From NCBI GenBank assembly GCA_947632745.1, contig CANRQH010000083.1:1-5922 (forward strand): 5,922 nucleotides of DNA. The letters are read 5' to 3'. Under the pieces are notes generated by a model. The model saw only the letters and a program-made list of their open reading frames with translations. It had not been told where the DNA came from and made no database searches. The stretch comes from an uncultured Clostridia bacterium. Lineage in GTDB: Bacteria > Bacillota > Clostridia > TANB77 > CAG-508. Made by a program: the position numbers and the translations under genes. Each line of letters begins with the position of its first letter. Positions within the stretch are counted from its first letter, which is position 1. Of the stretch, positions 1 through 4,186 are shown one piece after another.

Positions 1-179
1 AAGAAAAAGCCACAAATTAGTGTAATTAATATTATTTTTATTGCTATTGGTATAGATAAAGCAAATATTCCAAAACTTGCTCCAGCAAACATTAGGTATA
101 TTACTTGTCTTAAACTTAAATACCCACCAAATATTTTTTCCTCTCTTTTAATGTCAAAAGGTACTTTAAATACTCTCAT
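1..179 (-). CDS. PrgI-family T4SS membrane protein, 5' part only
   Basis: The reading frame begins with ATG at 179-177 and runs off the left edge after 59 codons without a stop. The N-terminus (MRVFKVPFDIKREEKIFGGY) and the following hydrophobic stretch, roughly residues 25-59, resemble the PrgI family. PrgI proteins are small inner-membrane, VirB3-like parts of Gram-positive conjugative secretion channels, normally encoded just before the VirB4-type ATPase. The ribosome binding site AGGGGG overlaps the TAG stop of the preceding pilin-like gene, and only 13 bases separate the two genes, so translation is probably coupled. The family assignment rests on the conserved N-terminal motif and the gene order, and the C-terminal part is not visible. 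Confidence 0.8.
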   Translation of the reverse strand, partial: MRVFKVPFDIKREEKIFGGYLSLRQVIYLMFAGASFGIFALSIPIAIKIILITLICGFF

Positions 180-192
180 AATCTTTTTCCCC

Positions 193-576
193 CTAACTGC
201 CTAATATATTTCCAGAATTATTGGTTGCAATGTTTATAATTATACCTGCAATAATAAGAGATAACCCTAAAATAACTCCCCCTCCACAAATCCAAGCAAG
301 ACTTCCAATGCTTTCAGATCTTTTTTGTGGATTGTTAGCATTAACTATCATCTTTATTGCTGCAACAACTACACTTGCGAAAATCAATACTCCACCTAAA
401 GGCATAGCTACACTTGTAATAACCCTTTTAATATTTTCAGTTGCTGTTCTTACTTCTGCAGTCCCTATTCCATCTTCAGCAAAACATACATTGCATTTAA
501 TTGCAAATAGTGTAATTGCAGTTCCTAATGTAGATAATTTTTGGGTTATCTTTTTTCTTCTTGTTACTAAATTCAT
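193..576 (-). CDS. TrbC/VirB2-like conjugative pilin subunit
   Basis: This 127-residue protein has a basic N-terminus (RRKK at 6-9), a hydrophobic segment and a likely signal-peptidase site after CFA at about residue 33, which would leave a mature chain of about 94 residues. Two transmembrane segments follow, at roughly residues 52-76 and 90-115, separated by a short polar loop (NANNPQKRSES). The layout of long signal peptide, two helices and small polar cytoplasmic loop is typical of TrbC/VirB2 pilins, which form the surface filament or channel-lining subunit in type IV secretion. AGGAGG at 587-592 lies 10 bases before the ATG. It sits between a small membrane protein gene and a PrgI-family gene, which supports the T4SS reading. 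The family is inferred from topology and context, since sequence conservation in pilins is low. Confidence 0.75.
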   Translation of the reverse strand: MNLVTRRKKITQKLSTLGTAITLFAIKCNVCFAEDGIGTAEVRTATENIKRVITSVAMPLGGVLIFASVVVAAIKMIVNANNPQKRSESIGSLAWICGGGVILGLSLIIAGIIINIATNNSGNILGS

Positions 577-617
577 ATTTTATCATCCTCCTACACAATT
601 ATTTTTGAAGGGAACTC

Positions 618-635
618 GTATAGGAAGCACTATAC
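618..635 (-). repeat. Intercistronic 6-bp hairpin before the pilin-like gene
   Basis: A perfect inverted repeat (GTATAG, six-base loop, CTATAC) begins directly after the stop codon of the 82-aa gene, in the widest gap of the operon (59 bases). No U-tract follows it, so it is not a normal terminator. It could mark an mRNA processing or stabilising site that raises pilin output, or it could be chance in AT-rich DNA. Confidence 0.35.
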
Positions 636-884
636 TTATGTCATATTCTTAAAATATACCAAAATATAAGGTAGTGCTATAAAAAATATAGTTCCTATCA
701 ATAAACTTGGTATAACAATTAAGAATTTTGACTTTATCTTTTGCGATTTTATCAAACATCCTATTGCAAGCATAATTAAAGATATAATTAGCATTATTAC
801 AAGTATTGTTATGATTACTTTAAAACTTACAAAGAAGATGGAAGATACAATATTTTCAAAGTTATTCATATAGTTATCTAGCAT
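636..884 (-). CDS. Small two-helix membrane protein of the conjugation operon
   Basis: This 82-residue protein has a short polar N-terminus (about 14 residues) and two long hydrophobic segments, at roughly residues 16-45 and 52-77, joined by a basic loop (KSQKIKSK). No signal-peptidase site or enzymatic motif is visible. AAAGGGGG precedes the ATG by 7 bases and overlaps the stop codon of the HTH gene, so it belongs to the same transcript and is probably translationally coupled. Position just upstream of the pilin-like gene suggests a role in the secretion channel, perhaps as a second pilin-like or accessory inner-membrane subunit. I do not recognise a named family. A second Met at residue 6 could also serve as the start, but the ribosome binding site favours the first. 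Confidence 0.72.
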   Translation of the reverse strand: MLDNYMNNFENIVSSIFFVSFKVIITILVIMLIISLIMLAIGCLIKSQKIKSKFLIVIPSLLIGTIFFIALPYILVYFKNMT

Positions 885-898
885 AATTTAATCCCCCT

Positions 899-1603
899 TT
901 ATGTACTGTTATTTGTATATTTATTAATAATTGCTCGTCTATAATAATTTAATATATCATTTGGTAAATGTTCTTTGGATATTGTGTATAAATTAATCAA
1001 TGATTTTCTATTAATCTTTGAAAGAATATTATAAAATTCGCTATTATATAAATCATACAATACATAAATAATATCTTTTAGCATTTGAACTGTATCCTCT
1101 TTCATAATTTTTATTATTTGACTATTATATTTTAATTCTAATCGTTCTAAAACTTCATAGAAATTACTTTGAATTTTGAAACTATTATTTATTATTAAAT
1201 TAAATAAATCATCTTCATCTATATTATTATTTATAATATTATCTTTGACTTTTTCGTCAATACCCTCTTGATCTTTTTGACAATAGGGGTATTGATTTTT
1301 TTGTCTATAGGGTACATCTACAATATAGATATAACGAGCAATGATTTCTTTATTTTCGTTTCTTTTTATTTCTATATTAATAAATCCCATTTTCTGCAGA
1401 TGTGAAAGCCATCTACTTACGGTTTCAATACTTACATTATATAAATCAGCAAAATATCTATTTTGAGCATAGCAATAGCCATTTTTATTTGAAAGAGCTG
1501 TTATTTCACCATAAAGCAATTTTTCATTTGCTTTTAGTTCTTTGGAATATCTAATTGTGGCCGGTATAATAGCATAATAATTAATTCTATTTTCTTCATT
1601 CAC
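899..1603 (-). CDS. HTH_36-type replication-initiator-like DNA-binding protein
   Basis: With the GTG start at 1603 the product has 234 residues. Residues 8-80 form a winged-helix domain resembling HTH_36/RepA-like proteins of plasmids, phages and ICEs: a YYAIIPATIRYSKEL entry, then LLYGEITALSNKNGYCYAQN, the helix-turn-helix around YFADLYNVSIETVSRWLSHL, and a wing ending near FINIEIKRN. These proteins usually bind an origin or an operator and act as initiators or replisome organisers. The C-terminal half (from about 110) is acidic and Asn/Ile-rich, probably helical, and unrecognised. It is the first gene of the operon, 14 bases from the next start. Starting replication of the excised element or controlling the transfer operon are both plausible roles. 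The 22-bp-spaced repeats 145-200 bases upstream are a possible target. Confidence 0.8.
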   Translation of the reverse strand: MNEENRINYYAIIPATIRYSKELKANEKLLYGEITALSNKNGYCYAQNRYFADLYNVSIETVSRWLSHLQKMGFINIEIKRNENKEIIARYIYIVDVPYRQKNQYPYCQKDQEGIDEKVKDNIINNNIDEDDLFNLIINNSFKIQSNFYEVLERLELKYNSQIIKIMKEDTVQMLKDIIYVLYDLYNSEFYNILSKINRKSLINLYTISKEHLPNDILNYYRRAIINKYTNNST

Positions 1604-1609
1604 GCTTTT

Positions 1610-1617
1610 CCTCCTTT
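1610..1617 (-). promoter_or_regulatory. Ribosome binding site that sets the GTG start of the HTH gene
   Basis: The minus strand reads AAAGGAGG here, six bases before a GTG codon at 1603-1601. An in-frame ATG exists 12 codons upstream at 1639, but it is preceded only by a weak TAGGAAAAG, and using it would place this strong site inside the coding region. The extra residues (MQMKILKQRRKS) would precede the normal domain start. GTG is therefore preferred. Confidence 0.72.
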
Positions 1618-1665
1618 GTTTTAATATTTTCATCTGCATCTTTTCCTACAAAAATGCAAGCATAT

Positions 1666-1687
1666 AAAAAAAGGCTAAGGTTAGCCT
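1666..1687 (-). terminator. Intrinsic terminator/attenuator upstream of the HTH operon
   Basis: On the minus strand AGGCTAA and TTAGCCT form a stem around two C residues (in practice six pairs and a four-base loop), followed by seven T. It lies about 60 bases before the GTG start of the HTH gene and no good promoter is visible after it. Leftward transcription that begins further right would have to pass it. It may be an attenuator of the transfer operon, an insulator against chromosomal read-through, or the terminator of a short leader RNA. Confidence 0.68.
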
Positions 1688-1746
1688 CAATAAAAAATCC
1701 TATAAAATAATATTGTTTTTACTACTCAATTTCTAGTTAATTAAAG

Positions 1747-1804
1747 TTGGTGCGAGTGAATTTTTATGCGCCAATTTTTTAACATAATCGCACCAATTTT
1801 TTAA
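1747..1804. repeat. GCRCCAA repeats with 22-bp period plus inverted copy
   Basis: GCGCCAATTTTTTAA (1768-1782) and GCACCAATTTTTTAA (1790-1804) match at 14 of 15 positions and start exactly 22 bp apart, two helical turns. TTGGTGCGA (1747-1755) is a perfect inverted copy of TCGCACCAA (1788-1796). The G/C-containing cores stand out in otherwise A/T sequence. They lie between the HTH gene and the tRNA junction. They could be iterons or an operator for the HTH protein, or arm-type sites for the element's integrase or excisionase. They could also fold as a large imperfect hairpin in RNA. Confidence 0.5.
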
Positions 1805-1877
1805 ATTTTATCAAATTTATTCAGTATTTTTTACACTCTATCAAACTATTTTAAATTTATATTTTTATATTAAAACA

Positions 1878-1906
1878 TTGATTTTTTTTAGTATTAATGC
1901 TACAAT
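1878..1906 (+). promoter_or_regulatory. Outward-facing sigma-A-like promoter candidate
   Basis: TTGATT at 1878-1883 and TACAAT at 1901-1906 are separated by exactly 17 bases, so transcription would start near 1913 and run rightward through the half tRNA and its terminator. Because it lies left of the tRNA scar, it should belong to the element rather than to the original tRNA gene. In an excised circle it would fire across the joined ends into the opposite end of the element. The region is AT-rich, so a chance match is possible. Confidence 0.48.
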
Positions 1907-1958
1907 ATGCTATATACGATACTTATACGGATATGGTGACTACGTCAAGATAAAGTAG

Positions 1959-2003
1959 CTCTTAATCTGATGGTCGGAGGTTCAAATCCTCTATGGCTCA
2001 CCA
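1959..2003 (+). pseudogene. 3' half of tRNA-Lys(CTT); attachment-site scar
   Basis: The segment begins at the anticodon loop CTCTTAA (anticodon CTT, Lys), continues with the 3' anticodon strand TCTGA, variable loop TGGTC and an intact T arm (GGAGG, TTCAAAT, CCTCT). It ends with the acceptor strand ATGGCTC, discriminator A and an encoded CCA. The matching 5' acceptor GAGCCAT and the expected TCAGA anticodon strand are absent upstream, where unrelated AT-rich sequence begins. The 3' half is undamaged and the change is abrupt, which is typical of the displaced half produced by site-specific integration, with crossover at or near the anticodon loop. An intact copy should lie at the other end of the element. 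It is unlikely to give a functional tRNA. Confidence 0.85.
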
Positions 2004-2007
2004 TCTT

Positions 2008-2064
2008 AGAGGTTTTAGATACAATTTTAGATTTTCAAATCTTATGTATTTAAAATCTCTTTTT
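2008..2064 (+). terminator. Long tRNA-type intrinsic terminator in front of the TIR gene
   Basis: AGAGGTTTTAGATACA (2008-2023) pairs along its full 16 bases with TGTATTTAAAATCTCT (2045-2060), with two G-U pairs in the plus-strand RNA. Inside it is a smaller AGATT/AATCT hairpin. TTTTT follows directly. Starting five bases after the CCA end of the tRNA, it is probably the original terminator of the tRNA-Lys gene. It ends only about 20 bases before the start codon of the TIR-TPR gene. That gene therefore needs read-through or a promoter inside the hairpin; a weak candidate is TAGATT (2028-2033), 17 bases, TAAAAT (2051-2056). Confidence 0.75.
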
Positions 2065-2083
2065 ATTTGATTGGAGTGTTTCT

Positions 2084-4147
2084 ATGGAAGAAGTTAAATT
2101 AAAATATAAAACAAGAGGAAAAGAAATAAAAGATAAATCAAGAGTATATTTTTGTTACCATCCGGATGATTTTGATAAATATTTTGAAGAAATAACAGAA
2201 GAAATATTAAATATAAGAAATTGCGTAATTTATTATAAAGCTAATAAAAACATTAAATCCAGCGAAATAATAGACGATTTGAGTCAAATAAATTTATTTG
2301 TAATACCAGTAACATGGAAATTTATATCAGAAGAATGTGATGCAAGATTAATAGAATTTCAATATGCAATGGATAATCATATCCCCGTTTTACCAATAAT
2401 GATGGAACCAAGCCTTGAAAGTTATTTTAACGAAAAATGTGGTAATCTTCAAACATTAAGTAAGTTAGTTGACGGAGAAGAAAAATATAAAATCAAATTA
2501 AAAGAATATATAGAATCAATATTAGTAAGTGATGAACTTAGAAAACAAGTTCAGGATGCCTTTGATGCTTATATATTTTTAAGCTATAGAAAAAAAGATA
2601 AAAAACATGCTGAAAATATTATGCATCTAATTCATGAGAACGAATTTTGTAGAGATATCGCAATTTGGTATGACGAATTTTTAAAACCCGGCCAAGATTT
2701 TAATGAATCAATCGATCAAGCTTTAAAGAAAAGTAAGCTATTTGCACTTGTTGTAACACCTAATCTTGTAAATGAAAGAAATTATGTTGAAAAAATAGAA
2801 TATCCAAATGCTAAAAAGGAAGGCAAAAATATAGTTCCCATTGAAGCAGTAGACACAAGTAAAGATGAATTACAAAAAAAATATAAAGAAATACCTAAGC
2901 CAATAAAAGTAGGCGATACAGAAGTCTTAAGTCAATCATTAAAAAAATATTTAATAAATGAAGCTTGGAAAGAAAATGATGATCCAAAGCACCTATATTT
3001 TATAGGTTTAGCATATTTAAATGGCATTGACGTAGAAGTTAATAAAGAAAAAGGAATAAAGTTGCTTGAACAATCAGGAAACCTTGATTGCAAGGATGCA
3101 ATGAAAGAGCTAGTATATATATATGAAGAAGGTAGAGGAACAAAATTAGATTATAACAAAGCTTTAGAGTGGCAAAAAAAGGTATATGAAAAAGACATAA
3201 AAGAATTAGGAGAAAATCATTTAAATACATTAAAAAGTTTGACTAAATTAGCAGTTGCTTATAGAAACATAGGTAATTATTATAAATCATTGGAATTAAA
3301 CAAAGAATGCTATGAAAAACAAATAGAAGTATTAGGGGAAAATAATTTAAATACGTTAGATAGCTTAAATAATTTAGCAAGAAATTATGATGATATTGGA
3401 AAGTACGATATAGCAATAAAACTTGGAGAAAATGTATATAAAAAAAGAAAAGAAATATTAGGAGAAACTCACATAGATACATTAACTAGTTTAAATAATT
3501 TAGCTGTTAGTTACAGTGACATAGGTAACTATGATATGGCAATAAAGCTAGGAAAAGAAGTATATGAAAAACGAAAAGAATCATTAGGAAAAAATCATCC
3601 TAATACTTTAACAAGTTTAAATAGACTTTCAATTTATTATAATTATAAAGAAGACTATAAAGAAGCAATAAGATTAGGAGAAAAAGTATATAAAAATAGA
3701 AAAGAGACATTAGGAGAAGACCACCCAGATACATTAAGAAGTTTAAATAATCTTTCTTTTTATTACAATCATATACAAGACTATAATAAAGCTGTAACAT
3801 TAGGAAAAAATGTATATAACAAAATAAAAAAAACATTGGGAGAAAATCACCCTAACACATTAACAGCATTAAATAATCTTGCAACTTACTATTGTGATAT
3901 TGGAAATTATGATGTAGCTGTAAAATTAGGAGAAGAAGCTTATACAAGAAGTAAAGAAACTTTAAAAGAAACTCATCCAAATACATTAAGAAACTTAAAT
4001 AATTTAGCAAGTATTTACAAAACAATGGGAGATTATAATAATTCTCTAAAATTATATGAAAAATTATACAAATTACAATGTGAAGTTTATGGTGAGAATA
4101 ATGAAAAAACTAAAAAAACACTAGAAGAAATTAAAGTGTTAAAATAA
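2084..4147 (+). CDS. Tandem-TIR, Sel1 and TPR repeat protein, putative immunity effector
   Basis: This 687-residue soluble protein begins at an ATG with GGAG seven bases upstream. Residues 19-147 form a divergent TIR-like domain (SRVYFCYHPDDF; INLFVIPVT; E91 followed by A95). Residues 161-290 form a clearer TIR domain (DAYIFLSYRKKD; IAIWYDEFLKPGQDF; LFALVVTPN; E239 followed by A243). E91 and E239 sit where NAD-cleaving TIR domains carry their catalytic Glu. About 303-371 looks like two Sel1-like repeats (YLNGIDVEVNKEKGIKLL; YEEGRGTKLDYNKALEW). From 375 to 668 come seven TPRs of exactly 42 residues with LGENHPNTL-type starts. No membrane segment or signal is visible. By analogy with bacterial TIR immunity proteins, the TPRs would sense or bind a trigger and the TIRs would cleave NAD or make a signal. 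This function is inferred. A non-enzymatic scaffold is possible. Confidence 0.88.
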   Translation: MEEVKLKYKTRGKEIKDKSRVYFCYHPDDFDKYFEEITEEILNIRNCVIYYKANKNIKSSEIIDDLSQINLFVIPVTWKFISEECDARLIEFQYAMDNHIPVLPIMMEPSLESYFNEKCGNLQTLSKLVDGEEKYKIKLKEYIESILVSDELRKQVQDAFDAYIFLSYRKKDKKHAENIMHLIHENEFCRDIAIWYDEFLKPGQDFNESIDQALKKSKLFALVVTPNLVNERNYVEKIEYPNAKKEGKNIVPIEAVDTSKDELQKKYKEIPKPIKVGDTEVLSQSLKKYLINEAWKENDDPKHLYFIGLAYLNGIDVEVNKEKGIKLLEQSGNLDCKDAMKELVYIYEEGRGTKLDYNKALEWQKKVYEKDIKELGENHLNTLKSLTKLAVAYRNIGNYYKSLELNKECYEKQIEVLGENNLNTLDSLNNLARNYDDIGKYDIAIKLGENVYKKRKEILGETHIDTLTSLNNLAVSYSDIGNYDMAIKLGKEVYEKRKESLGKNHPNTLTSLNRLSIYYNYKEDYKEAIRLGEKVYKNRKETLGEDHPDTLRSLNNLSFYYNHIQDYNKAVTLGKNVYNKIKKTLGENHPNTLTALNNLATYYCDIGNYDVAVKLGEEAYTRSKETLKETHPNTLRNLNNLASIYKTMGDYNNSLKLYEKLYKLQCEVYGENNEKTKKTLEEIKVLK
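3206..4087 (+). repeat. Seven 126-bp in-frame repeats encoding kinesin-light-chain-type TPRs
   Basis: The motif L-G-E-N-H-x-N/D-T-L recurs at residues 375, 417, 459, 501, 543, 585 and 627, with a decayed eighth start at 669, always 42 residues apart. Between the motifs SLNNLA, a Tyr pair, G-x-Y-x-x-A and LGExVYxxRKE are conserved. Perfect spacing and high similarity suggest amplification by tandem duplication. The repeat number may vary between strains. Confidence 0.9.
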
Positions 4148-4186
4148 AAGAACTGTACATTTTTATGTATAGTTCTTTTATTTTTT
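4146..4186 (+). terminator. Bidirectional terminator between convergent TIR and murE-like genes
   Basis: AAAAGAACTGTACAT (4146-4160), a TTTT loop and ATGTATAGTTCTTTT (4165-4179) make a 15-bp stem with one G-U pair in the plus-strand RNA, followed by TATTTTTT. On the minus strand the stem is followed by a T-rich run too, so it can end both transcripts. The stop codons of both genes overlap or touch the structure. Confidence 0.85.

Larger units (their letters stand above)
1..2003. mobile_element. End of a tRNA-Lys-integrated conjugative element (partial)
   Basis: The stretch carries a type IV secretion operon (pilin-like and PrgI-like genes) led by an HTH replication-initiator-like gene, and it stops at a half tRNA-Lys gene. 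Elements that use tyrosine integrases often insert at tRNA 3' ends. They rebuild the tRNA on one side and leave the displaced 3' half on the other, and here the displaced half lies at the right end, so the element should extend leftward beyond base 1. The integrase, relaxase and coupling protein are not in the window. The boundary near 1959 is inferred from where tRNA similarity begins, and the exact crossover cannot be fixed without the other end. A decayed or chimeric island is the alternative. Confidence 0.7.

Noticed and set aside
221..652. 143-aa open frame on the plus strand
   Set aside because: It lies antisense to the pilin-like gene, has no ribosome site, and its hydrophobic, Ile/Pro-rich translation is what the opposite strand of a membrane protein gives.
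1604..1639. ATG at 1639 as start of the HTH gene (12 extra residues)
   Set aside because: The strong AAAGGAGG correctly spaced before GTG at 1603 is a better start. The longer form cannot be fully excluded.
1720..1745. Minus-strand promoter TTGAGT/TTTATA near 1696-1724
   Set aside because: The -10 match is weak, and transcription would start just before the terminator stem at 1687, so it could not usefully drive the HTH gene.
1928..2003. A complete functional tRNA-Lys gene
   Set aside because: A 76-base tRNA ending at 2003 would need GAGCCAT and a TCAGA anticodon strand on the 5' side. Neither is present, and the acceptor and anticodon stems do not close.
3039..3836. Several 63-79 aa minus-strand frames
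   Set aside because: They are opposite the TPR repeats, recur with the 126-bp period, are Leu/Phe/Tyr-rich and have no ribosome sites. They are shadows of the repeat region.
3206..4087. CRISPR or satellite DNA array
   Set aside because: The 126-bp period is in frame and encodes well-formed 42-residue TPRs, with changes spread as in coding sequence.
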